Shown one piece after another: positions 22,720 to 33,629 of a stretch of DNA of 64,000 nt; positions within the stretch are counted from its first letter, which is position 1; every line of letters starts with the position of its first letter. Made by a program: the position numbers and the translations under genes. The stretch covers positions 26,433,398 through 26,497,397 of the forward strand of contig OX352773.1 of the NCBI GenBank assembly GCA_947095535.1, written 5' to 3'. A model generated the notes under the pieces. It saw only the letters and a list, made by a program, of their open reading frames with translations. It did no database searches and was not told the origin of the DNA. Source of the stretch: Poecilobothrus nobilitatus. Lineage: Eukaryota; Arthropoda; Insecta; Diptera; Dolichopodidae.

Positions 22720-24436
22720 AGGTATGAATGTCGAGAGATTTTTTTTTTTTTTTTTTATTTTCAAGCAAAAGGAATTTAAAAGAATAAGTAGTACTATAAA
22801 AAGAAGAAACCTCTATACAATTTTTATTCTAGCTATTCAAAACTCTACAAAAATTATTTCAAACTTTAAAGCGATTGAACTCCTAAATGTTCTTCTTTAA
22901 AAATTATCAATTTTGACATAAGCATTTGGCTAAGTAAATTTTTCCATAAAATTTATTTTATTTTTTTTTTTGTACTTTAAGGTACTTTAAGATACTTTAA
23001 GTAGAAGTAAAATGTATTTATATTTCAATAAAAAAAAAAAATTGTTTTAAAATTTAAAAACTTAGAAAAATTTTAAAAGAACGCTTACAATTTTATTATT
23101 AGTAAAGTTTTCAAAAATTTCATTTTATTTATTTATTTGTTTGTTTACTTGCTTGCTTTTACAAAAGGAAAAAAAAACTTTATAAAATACCTGGGCAGAT
23201 TTTAAACGAAATTTTTTATTTATTTTTTTTTTTTTCAATTTTTTATTTTTATTTTGTTCTAAAATTATTGTCATAATAAGTTTGTTTATTATATTCCTTA
23301 ATCCTAATGAGTGTTTGTGTATTATGTATATACATATATTTAAGAAAGCAAAAAAAAACTTTTTAAGGATCAATATAAGGATATAAAATGTAAAAAAAAA
23401 AATTTTTTTTTTTTAATTTAAAACTTTATTTCAAGTAGAGGTAGATATATTTATTATACATGTATGTTTATAACATTCTAATAAGTGCCTACATATAACA
23501 AAAACTGACTTAGTAATTTTTGCTTGCCTTAATTTTTATTATTAAATCAGATTTAAGGACTCGAACAATTGGGAAGGGGGGGGGGGGGGGGGGGAAGAAA
23601 AAAGGAGCAAAAACTTGATTGAATGTTAGAATGCAGTAAAAAAACTGCTTAAAATTGGTGACATTTTAAAAATAATTTAAATTTTTGCCTCTTTAAACTT
23701 TAAACCACAATATTAAACACATTAACTTTTTTATTTGTTTTTCTTTTTATATTTTTAGTATTTATCCAATAAGACAATAATATGAACAATAGAATCAAAA
23801 ATAATAAAAATGAGATGAAAGAGGGATAGAATTAAAATGAAGAAAGTTTTCAAAATGAAATGAAACAAAAAACAAAAAAAAAAAAAAAAATTAAGAGCAG
23901 AAAACAAAAATAAATATTTACCTAATAAGGAAGTTTTGTTTGTTTTTTTTTTTTGTTTGTTTATTTTCAGATAGGCATTTTATTAATTTTTTTTGCTTTT
24001 TTTTGTTGTAGTGGTTAGATTTTTATGAAGGTTACAGGATGTACCACAAAATTTTTAATAATTGATGATTATTAGAAAAAAAAAAATATTTCATTAAAAT
24101 TCTTGAAAGTTTTTTCAAAATTTTTTTTTTTTTTTTAAATAATTATGATGTGAAATATTTTGCATTTACTTTAGAATGAAAAAATCTAAAAACCAAATTC
24201 CAAAGAAAATTATTATCTTTTTTTTTTTATGAAAACTTGTTTACATATCAATTTTCAGTGTAGTCTATAGGTTAAGTTTTAAATTGCGTTTAGATGGAAA
24301 CTTGATAATATGGAATTTAATTTTGACGATTCATCACATTTGTAATGTATCTTATGATTCCCAAAAAGATTTATCAAAAAGTCTATTTTACTTTACCATT
24401 ACCATTTTTATATTTTCCCTATCATTCATTGCTTAC
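22720..24436. other. AT-rich stretch containing a G homopolymer
   Basis: No gene is supported. A (TTTA/TTTG) patch lies at 23125-23155. Small repeats GTACTTTAAG/GATACTTTAAG occur at about 22973-23001 (period about 9-10). Confidence 0.55.
23576..23594. repeat. 19-base G homopolymer
   Basis: Nineteen consecutive G, preceded by GGGAA and followed by AAGAAAAAAGG. G-runs of this length are very rare in such AT-rich DNA. It could form a G-quadruplex between strands or be a length-unstable or assembly-affected site. Confidence 0.9.
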
Positions 24437-24461
24437 CTGTCATTGTGCTAAACTTAGAGAA
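24437..24461 (-). CDS. Candidate 25-nt microexon
   Basis: On the minus strand AAAAATCAG is followed by 25 nt and the donor GACAG|GTAAGC. Read in phase 0 it gives FSKFSTMT plus one base, and the exon at 7585-7725 needs exactly one base from its predecessor. The donor is strong but the acceptor has a poor pyrimidine tract. Phase agreement has a one-in-three chance. It is a hypothesis only. Confidence 0.2.
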
Positions 24462-24572
24462 CTGATTTTTAGATTTAATTAAGATTTTTAATTTATGCAA
24501 TGTACAACATAATGTACAAATAATGTACACAATATATACAATATGTACAGAGCTTATTACAGATGTATAAGA

Positions 24573-25744
24573 AACAAGGTAGAATGTAAACCAACGGTTT
24601 TTAAAAGGGCACATTTTCAAAAGTCAATACAAACTGTTTAGAAGTCTGACTTGCACAAAAATTTGAAAATTTCATGTAATAAGAAAAAACGTGAAAATAG
24701 AACCTTTTTGCAATTTTGAGGGGCTGTAAGTCCAGAATGGTTTATAACTAAGAAAAGCCGTTAACACACATAAAAGAACCTTTAATTTTCATGCCATGCC
24801 GAAGAAAAAAGTTTACAGGTGCCTAAGTTACAGGTGTCTAAAAATAGCAAATTTTAAATTTTTGTGGCGTAATAACTCTAAAAGAGGAAGTGTTACCAAA
24901 AAATTTTCTGAGGAAACTTATACTAATTTTAAAAGTTCTTTCTTGTCTCAAAATTTCAGGTTCCTATCTGAAGGCATGCCGGAGTTATGAAAAAAGAAAT
25001 TTCATGCAAAATGTGGTTTTCACATAACGGTAAATTTAAATAGTAAATTACAAAATATTACATAGTTTTGATATTGTTTTATATAGATAATAAAATTTTC
25101 GATCTTCTGGCAGTTTTAGATTGCAAAACTATTACGCAGAGCCTGAGATATATACATCTGAAAATTGGGCTTTTTCGCAATTTTAAAGAGCTGCAACTTT
25201 GGAACCCTTTACAACTAAAATAAACCTTTAACACACGTTAAAATATATTACCGTAGCTTTAATTTTTATATCCAAAAGTTCTTTCTTGCCTCAAAATTTC
25301 AAGCCTCTATCTAAAAGCGTGCCGGAGTTATGAAAGTAGAAAAATCTAGCAAAATTTGGTTCTCACATAACGGTAAATTTAAATACTAAATTTAAAAAAA
25401 TTGTATAATTTTCAAATTAATTTACAAAGTTAAAAAAAATACCTGTCGAATGAAGTTTTCAGATTGAAAAAATCTTAAGCAGAACATAAAATATATGCAT
25501 TTAAAAGTAGGGCTTTTTCAAAGTTTGAGGGGCTGTAGCTCCGTAATGGAGGGGCCTACATGAAAAAGTTGTTCCACAAAATAATTTTTTTTATGAGACC
25601 TACCCATGGTTAAAATTATTTTTCTCTATCTTTAACGGTGTAGAAGTTTTGTAAACAGACGGACGGACGGACGGATGGACGGATGGACAGAGTGAAACTA
25701 ATAAGCACATTTTTTCAAAATTTTTTTGGAAATGTGCTAAAAAA
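24573..25744 (+). mobile_element. Family A element, full-length copy 1
   Basis: It begins AACAAGGTAGAATGTAAACC, as do the other plus copies. It ends in an AAATGTGCTAAAAA hairpin whose stem partner AGCACATTT lies about 20 bp earlier. A subterminal word near the start (GCACATTTTC) is complementary to the end. The interior has two partial monomers, marked by GCCGGAGTTATGAAA and CACATAACGGTAAATTTAAAT at about 24978-25032 and 25322-25382. Near the 3' end lies a GGAC/GGAT tetranucleotide array (about 25660-25688). No open frame encodes a transposase, so this is a non-autonomous element. The layout (subterminal inverted words, internal tandem units, microsatellite, 3' hairpin ending CTAA) recalls Helitron/Helentron-type elements, but I did not find the canonical ends. 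Confidence 0.8.
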
Positions 25745-28700
25745 GACGAATTTAATTGATCGAATATTAAAATTAAATAATTAAAATTATTGTAAATTTA
25801 CGTTATTTTTAAATTTTGTTTTTTTTAGATCTTTAGATTTATTGAAGGACCACCAGTAACTTATGCAATGGATATAATAATACAAAGGTATTAAAATTTT
25901 CTTTTTTTTTTTTCTGGTTTAAAATCAATTTTTTTTTTTTGAAATTTAACACTCTGTTTGATTGTATAAATTTGAATTTTATAATTAGAAATTTTTTTGT
26001 TTTGTTTTTTGTTTTTTTTTGTTTTTATGAAATTACTTTATTATTAAATTATTAATTTAGTTTGCTTGAATATATTAATTAATAATTTCAGTACACAAAT
26101 TTTTGTACAGAAAAATAACAAAAAAAAATGTAATAAATGTAAAGTAAAATGGAGATTAGGTTCTTAAAAAACTTATAGTAAGAGATTATATTAATAAAAA
26201 GAAAGGTATATACATATAGAAAAACAAAAAAAAAAAATATTAAAAAATTTGTTATTGTATTTATAAAATAATTTCTTTTCCCTAGTGTCCTGTTTTTTTT
26301 TTTTTTTGTTTTTGTTTCTTTATTTAATTTTTTAATGATTCCAGTTTATTTTTAACCAATATAAGTTTTTGTTTTTTTCTCCTTTTTTTGTTTTTACTTT
26401 AATGTGGTGAAATTAAAATTAATGAGATACAAAAAAAAAAAAAAAAAATATTTAGATATTATCAAAAAAAAAAAAAACTGTTCAAATATAAAAGCATACA
26501 AAAGTTTACGGCTATAGAGAAAATTAAATTCAAATATATGTATTTTTATTATTGACAAAGGATAACAAAAATGTAACCATTTCTGCCTTTAAGGTTTAAG
26601 TAAATATTATAATTCAATGACTGGCAAATTTTTAGATTTTTTAAAGTTCAAAAAAGAATTTATAAAAAAAAAAATTATTTTTTTTTTTTCGTCATGGGAA
26701 ACACTAAATTAAGAGTTAACTAGATAGTATTACTAATTAAAGTAAAGTAGATAGAAAAAAAAAGGTGAATTTGTTTCATTAAAAAAGGAAAAATATATAT
26801 ATATTTTTTTTTTGTCCTTTGAAATCTAAAGAATTTTATTTAATTATGCAGTTAAAAATATAATTATAGTTTTTATATATGTTTGATAGAGCCAATATTT
26901 ATATTATACATACATATTATATAAAATTAGCTACATATTATATAATAAATTGAATTATATAATACATTACATTCATATGAATGCTTATGCGAATAAAAAC
27001 AATTATTTAATAAAATTTTAAGATTTTTGTAAAAGTTGGAACGTTAAAATTTTTGCAAAAGAAAATATTTAGTATAATTACTAATATTAATCTGTTTATA
27101 TTTGCCGATTCTCAATAATATGTTATTGTATCTATGCAATTTTTAAAATCTAGTTGGTACCAATTTCTATAAGTTGTTATAATTGTTTTGTAAACCACAA
27201 AAACTAACAAGTTGACCTCCAATTTGGTTCTACAATTATAATCATAAATACACCAAGTCAAATAATAACAATACAAAATGAAATTTTCTTTAATGTAATT
27301 GAGAAAAATGAAAATTTTAATTTAAAAGAATAATGATTGTTAACTTAAAAATTTTTTTTATCAATACATATATATATTTCTATCAAGAAAATAAATTATA
27401 TTAAATTTTCAATAAACATTGTCTTCTGGTACCTTGCAACACAAATTAAGGTTAATAAATACCTTAGACAACAAAAGAATTTTTAATTTCTAGGTATTTA
27501 TTTAGAAATCTCAAGAAAAATTCAACAAATAAATCAATATACATATACATATAAGATAAGAAAAAAAATTTTTTAATCTCAAGATATAGTTTGCAATAAT
27601 ATTACAATTTGAATCCTTAAAATGTTTGATTTTTATTAACTGGCAAAAATGCTTTTGAATACAAATTTCGTTATTTTATATACAATTTTATATATTTCAC
27701 CTATTTTTCAGGATATAAAAGAAAATTGAAGAGTTCAATTCTAGAGAAAAAAAAAAAACTATTTATAATTTTTCTTATTTGCCTCTTAAATTGTTCCCAA
27801 TAAATGATAATAACAAGAATCAGAATCCAAAAAAAAAAAAAAAAAACTAAAAAAAGAAACACTTCAGAGGAAAACAAAAAAAAAAAACACTATTTTCCTT
27901 TTTTGCTAGAAAAACAAAAAAAACTGAAAAATTTTTTTTTACTTCTTCTGACTTCATAAAACTTTTCAATTTTAACAAATAAAAATCAAAATGATTTTTA
28001 AAATTTTTGTTCTGAATTTGGAGAAAAATTGAAGTTTTTACTTTAGGATACGGAAAATATAGTATAAAAAGTTAATTTTTCTTTTTCAATTTTAAATCAA
28101 GAGATTTAAGAAGTTTTTCTTAAATTTTTCTCTTTATTATTTTCGTTTTTTTTTTTCTCCGTATTGTTCATTATATGTATTTGTCTTTTTTTTTTGTTTT
28201 TTTTGGTTTTGAGCTATACATTTGCAAAATCAGGTCATATCCTTTAAATAACCTTACAAACATATTCCTATATTAATTTTGGTACAAAAAAAAAAAAGAA
28301 AGAGGAGGAAAAACATTGAAATTTCCATCAGCAAAATGATATCTTGTTAACCTTTTGTTCAAATTTTTCTTTAATGTTTCCTTATTTCTTTTTTTGTTTT
28401 GATCATGTGTTTGTTAAAGAAAAGGATTAAATGTTTTTATGTTTGTGTAAAAAGGTATAAAAATGTTTTTAACAGTTAAGAAATGAAGTGAAAACTTTAA
28501 ACAAACAAAAAAGAAAAAAAGAAAATAAAAATGTTTTTATTTTATCAGGAGATTGTGGATAAATTTGTTTAGTAAAATACAATGAGGGATGAAAAACAAC
28601 ATACAGAAATTTTTTTTAATTTACTCTTGTAATAAGGTCTTGTTATATTTTTTAATGTTTTCAAAACCATATTTTTAATCATTTATTTTTAATAATTAAA

Positions 28701-29444
28701 ATCTTAATTTAAATTTTAATTTCAATGTCAACATATTATATATTTAAATATAAGTTTTACGATATACTAAAAGACCAAAAATTTTAATTTTTCACAATAT
28801 TGTACATTTTTTTAAGATGATCACTATCAATTTTTAAACATGTGCATATGAATTTTGTATACATTTTCTTTAAAAATTTTAAGAAAATATCCTTTTCTTA
28901 TGAAATTTTTCCGTTTTATACAATATTGATACGATATACTTGTCAAATTCTTGAAAAGTCAGTATTGAAGTTAATTTCATTTTTTTTTTTTGTTTTTTTA
29001 TCTTAGTATATTTTATTATACTTGTATATATATAAAAAGGATTAAAGGATTTTGAAAGGCATCTGAAAAATTACTCTCTTTTCATTAATATTATTTTATT
29101 TTTATTTTTTTTTTTTTTGTATTTTCTTTATTTTTAATTTTTTTTTAAATTTTGTTTTTCTTGTTTCTTTTTTTGTTTTGCCTTTAATAAAATTTTATTT
29201 TCGTTTTCTTTCTTTTTCAGTTTTTTTACGCTTGATTTAAGTAAAAATTATTGCTCTGTTGTTCTTCGTAAATATTTCTTTGTTATTAATGACTAAATGT
29301 CAGAAACCACACAGAAAAATAAAAATCTTTTTCCTTCATAAAAAAAAAAAAAAAACTGAAATAAATATTTAGAAAAAACAAAAAAAATAATCCGCCCAAT
29401 GCCTAATGATTAAGAAATAAATAAAATTTAAAAACCAAACTATA
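25745..29444. other. Long AT-rich stretch without a supported gene
   Basis: Abundant A and T homopolymers (up to about 18 bases) and TA-rich patches such as 26880-26980. No splice-flanked coding segment or repeat terminus was recognised. Confidence 0.6.
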
Positions 29445-29749
29445 TTAAGCAAAATACCACAACATGTTATACCAATCACAAAAAATTAATTTTTTTTTGA
29501 AAAATATTTTCTTTCGATAAATCTGATCTAATTTTTTAACTTGATAGCTTCTTAGATTGTAATATCAGTAATAAACCAGATTATCTATAGATATATCAAC
29601 ATCATCGCCGTATCTAACATCATTAGTTTCATTACAGTTTCCATTATTTAGCAAATAGAGTAATGGGTTTATCATCGTTAAATGTTAAATTTACTTCATT
29701 TTCCAATTTTCTCTACTAATACTTGATATCCTTTAGCTTGCGATTTCAT
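29445..29749 (-). pseudogene. Decayed coding sequence with frame changes
   Basis: On the minus strand three consecutive segments in different frames look coding. At 29749-29696 an ATG-started frame gives MKSQAKGYQVLVEKIGK then TGA. Directly after, another frame ending at 29644 contains NEVNLTFNDDKPITLF. Then a third frame (from about 29648) contains NETNDVRYGDDVDISI, crosses an in-frame TGA at 29565-29567, and stays open to 29445 (contains NLRSYQVKKLDQIYR). Residue use (Asp, Gly, Gln, Arg, Thr) is unlike chance frames nearby. A 74-codon minus frame at 29950-30174 might be an earlier part but is more biased. The most likely reading is a dead copy of some gene or mobile-element protein. I recognise no family and do not propose a repaired sequence. 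Confidence 0.4.
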
Positions 29750-30900
29750 TTTAAAATTTAATTGAGATCATTGTATTAAAAAATTATGTTTCAATTTCTA
29801 GCTTTTAAACTATGTAGTATACCACTAAGTGTGAATCATGATTAATTCGCAAAAAATACTTTAAATATAATCTGAAACATTTTAAAAGAATTTTTAGCTT
29901 AAAAAAAATTGTCTTGAAAGTCATAATTTCATCTGCAACAAGGATGAAATTAAAGTAGACTAAAATAAAAAAAAAAAAATTTTTTTATTTGATATACAAA
30001 CAAATTAAAAAACCCGCACAGAATTGAAATTAATACAAAACCAATTCCGAAAATATAATCTAAATACATATATAAAATTATTAGGCTTCGGAATTCCTTC
30101 AACGAACCAATTCTAATAACATTTGTATTTATATATATATGAAAATCATTAATCAAAATTTTGTATAGTCCCAAAAAACAAAAAACAAAAAAAAATAAAA
30201 ATTAATTTTAGGGTAAAAAATTAAAATTAAAAAAAAGCGATACTTTTTTATGTATTAGTAATATTTTAAAAAAAGTGTATTTAAAATAGGTATATATATG
30301 TATGTATATACATTATACTACACACAAAATAAAAAAATATATACAAAGTTAAGTCAATATAATTTACATGAATGCACGTTTAATTCAATATTTCAAATCT
30401 GAACGAAAAGGAAAAAACAACATTGAAAAATTACTTTTTGGTTTCAATGAAATTATTTATAAAAATTTTCGTCCTGGTTTTTCTTCTTCCTTTCTTACTT
30501 CTATTATTATTTTTTAGGTTTTTTTTTTTGTTTTGTTTTTTGTAAGTTTTAGGAAGATAATTTAATTTATATTTTTTAAAAAAATTTTCTTTTTGAAAAT
30601 AAATTAAGTGTATATAATCTTATAACACGTCCAATATACAGTGAAGGAATTTATTTTGAAAATTTTTGAAAATTTTTAAGAATTGTTAAGTAAATTAAAA
30701 TAATAAAAATAAAATTAATACAATATATTTTTATTTTAATCATAATATAAATAAATTGAACAGATTATTAGTGGTAGTCCTTTTAATAATTATTGGAAAT
30801 AGATTTTGTGGTTTTATTTTACAAAATAATGATCAGATAATAATTTTAAGACAAGATTAAAGTTATTTTAATTTTGTTTTTAATATAGTGATCAATATAA
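29750..30900. other. AT-rich stretch between two relics
   Basis: It contains the 74-codon minus frame 29950-30174 noted with the relic at 29445-29749, and a TA-rich patch at 30288-30320. No other feature. Confidence 0.5.
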
Positions 30901-30982
30901 TATAGTGGATTCGAACCCACACTCCATCCGTAGTTTACAGTCTATGTTATACGCTCTTACGCACTAAGCGATCGAGGCCCCT
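30901..30982 (-). pseudogene. tRNA-like sequence (tRNA-Tyr-like relic or SINE head)
   Basis: The minus strand begins GGGGCCTCGATCGCTTAGTG and contains a good D arm (CGCT pairing with AGCG around a TAGTGCGTAAG loop). An anticodon-like loop CTGTAAA would read GTA. The B-box sequence GGGTTCGAATCC lies within a GTGG/CCAC stem. The 3' strand (ACTATAT) does not pair with the 5' strand (GGGGCCT), so no acceptor stem forms. It is therefore not a functional tRNA but a tRNA pseudogene or the head of a SINE. No A tail is obvious downstream on the minus strand. Confidence 0.6.
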
Positions 30983-31319
30983 CCAATTTTTATTATCCAA
31001 ATTCTTTTTTCATACCTATTATATCATATTATATTTCACTTAGAAGGAAAAAACCCTTCGTGATTTTACTGTTTCAAAGACAATGATATGATATCCTCTT
31101 TAGAAGTTGTTTAAACAAAAAGAGTTCATATCTATAAAATAATTTCTAAGCTGTAACCTGGAGCAAGAAGGATATTCTACTTTTCAAAAATAGTTTTTGA
31201 GCTTTGTGAAATTACGATTTAAAAAATTAATGTCACAAATTTCTAAGTTCAATAAAAGTTTATAAGGTTTATAAAAATTTATTTTATTTTAAATTCATAT
31301 AAAATTTATTTAGACCCAA

Positions 31320-31525
31320 ATTTTGCGGTCTTATTTCATTTTATTTTGGTCCGATAATTCTGGGGGCGCAAAATTATGGAGACCAGTTTTTGTAGAGCAT
31401 GCTATAATTTTACAGAAATAATTTTAACATATTTAAAAAGAATAATAGTAAAAAAATGGTTAATTTGAAAATTGACGACGAGCTGATAATCCTCCTTAAC
31501 CCGTCCCTTTACAAAAACAAAAACT
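31320..31525. mobile_element. Possible decayed interspersed repeat
   Basis: Two GC-richer patches stand out in AT-rich DNA: TTCTGGGGGCGCAAAATTATG at about 31358-31378 and GACGACGAGCTGATAATCC at about 31475-31493 followed by CTTAACCCGTCCC. Short open segments exist on both strands (plus IDDELIILLNPSL, minus KGRVKEDYQLVVNF). No termini or duplication were found, so the call rests on composition alone. Confidence 0.2.
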
Positions 31526-33597
31526 AATTCTGTTAGATAAATATAATGTACAACTTATAAAGTAACAAAAATAATTTAAAATAAATATAAATGAATTCTG
31601 TCACAAAATTGTCAATAATTTGAATATCATATTCTTCAGAATTTCATAAATTTATTTTTGATATGTTCACGATTAAGAAAATATAACTACAACAACAAAT
31701 ACTTTGCTACTTTAATTTAACTGTAAAAATATCTTTGACTAGAAAGAAAACTAATTTTTCTTATAATTATAACAGAAGAGTGTTTTCAAAATGCTACCTT
31801 AAAAAAAAAAAAGATACTTTGGAAAAAGTTTGAATATATAAAAATAAAATGTCACAAAGTTAAAAATTCAAAAAGAATTTAAAAATATCCAAAAACAAAA
31901 AAAGTTTTTAAAGTTCTTTTTATACATCTCAAAAAAATTGCACCTTCTCTAAAAATTTTATTTTCTTAAAAGATATCAACTGTAAATAGCAATTTGTATA
32001 CTTAAGTTCTTATATAAAACTTTTTGGGTTTTAAAGGCTTTTTGGTTAGTTTTTCAACAAAATTCGACAAAAAATGTAAAGATATGTAGAAAAAAAGAAA
32101 AAAAAAGAAATGAATATAAAACTTCAAAGTCTAAAATATTAAGAAATTCATTTGATACCACTCTTGATAAGTGTTCTTATTAACAAAACAAAATATTAAA
32201 TATTTAAATTTTCAAGTTCTAACATTTTCTCTTAAAAAAAAAAAAAAATCATAAAAAATGTAAATTAATTTTGCCTCTAAATTGAAATAAAAGAAAAAGA
32301 AATGAAATACTTAGTTCCTAATTAGAAATATATAAACCATTAAGTGAAGTTAAAATAACATTAAAATAAAGAAAATTAAAAGGATTCTTTGATCTTAAAG
32401 AACATAACATTTTTATGAATCCAAAGTATTTTTTTGAAGTATACGACAGGGTCAATTATTCTAACTTTTTTATTTTATTTTCCATGTTTTTATCTTTACA
32501 TAAAAATTAAAAAAAAAAAAAAACATAACACTATAGTAAGAATTAAAATGCTAATCTATAAAAAAAAAGGATAAACGTCCTGTTATAGATATTATTCAAA
32601 AAAAAAAAAAAAACCAAAAAAAAAAATTTTTTTTTTTGCATTCAAATTTTCTATGAATTCTTGATTTGTTTTTTCTCTTGAAGCGTTAAAAATTATTTTT
32701 TTGCTAGAATCGAAGTAGAAAAACAATTTATTCTGATCAGTTTTCTTCTGATTTTTACTTTTGACAAATTTTCATTTTCTTTAGTTTAAGTTTAAGAAAA
32801 CTGGAAATACAGAATTAGAGGAACATAAAAGAAGGGATCAAAAAAAAAGGTCATCAAAACATTTTTACCATAAAAATAAAATAGAAGAAAATTATTTAAA
32901 AAAAAAAAAAAAATTTCCATTTTGTATCTTGTTTTTTATTTGTTTTCCTTTTTTTTCTTGCAAAGATTTATGGGAAGATAAATTTGACAAAACTTAAAAA
33001 GGATGAAAAGGGGTAAAAAAAAAACAAACGTATGAAAAAAGGATATTAAAGCAGAATGACATTTTCTTTTTCTAAAGGATTTATATCATAATATTTTTTT
33101 TTTTTTGTTATACAATAAAAACAACAAACTAAAGAAAAATTCCTGAATAAATTACGCTCATTCCTTTTAAACTAATGAAAATTAACTGATTCATCAGAAA
33201 AATCAGTGATAAGCTCGGTCTCAATTAAGTTTTAACACGAAAACAAAATTTTGGGACAAAAACATCTAAAACAAAAATTCTCGAGAAAATTAAAAATTTC
33301 TTTTTTTGCAAAATAATAAAAGAATAAAAAGAAGAATAAAAATTAAAAAAGATTCAGATTTCAAAAAAACAAAAAACCAAAAAACCAAAGAAAGGGAAAT
33401 AGGACCTATACCAATCCTGTTCTTAAATATTTTTTGTTCTAGATTCGCTTGTAAATCCAATTTTTTTTCTTGTTTTGAACTAAAATAACACTCAAACCAA
33501 TAACAACATAAAAAGGATAATTTCACTTAAGTAATTCAAGGATAAGAATTTTTTAAAAATACATACTTGAATAAAATAAAATGAAATTTAATTACAG

Positions 33598-33629
<32 letters not shown>

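Noticed and set aside
22544..22900. 118-codon plus frame, the longest in the window
   Set aside because: Its first third lies on the SINE and the rest crosses A and T homopolymers. No domain and no splice context.
24796..24990. 64-codon plus frame
   Set aside because: Lies wholly inside a family A repeat. Other copies do not preserve the frame.
33290..33526. Complementary frames on both strands
   Set aside because: Mirror-image low-complexity frames over A/T runs. No coding signature.
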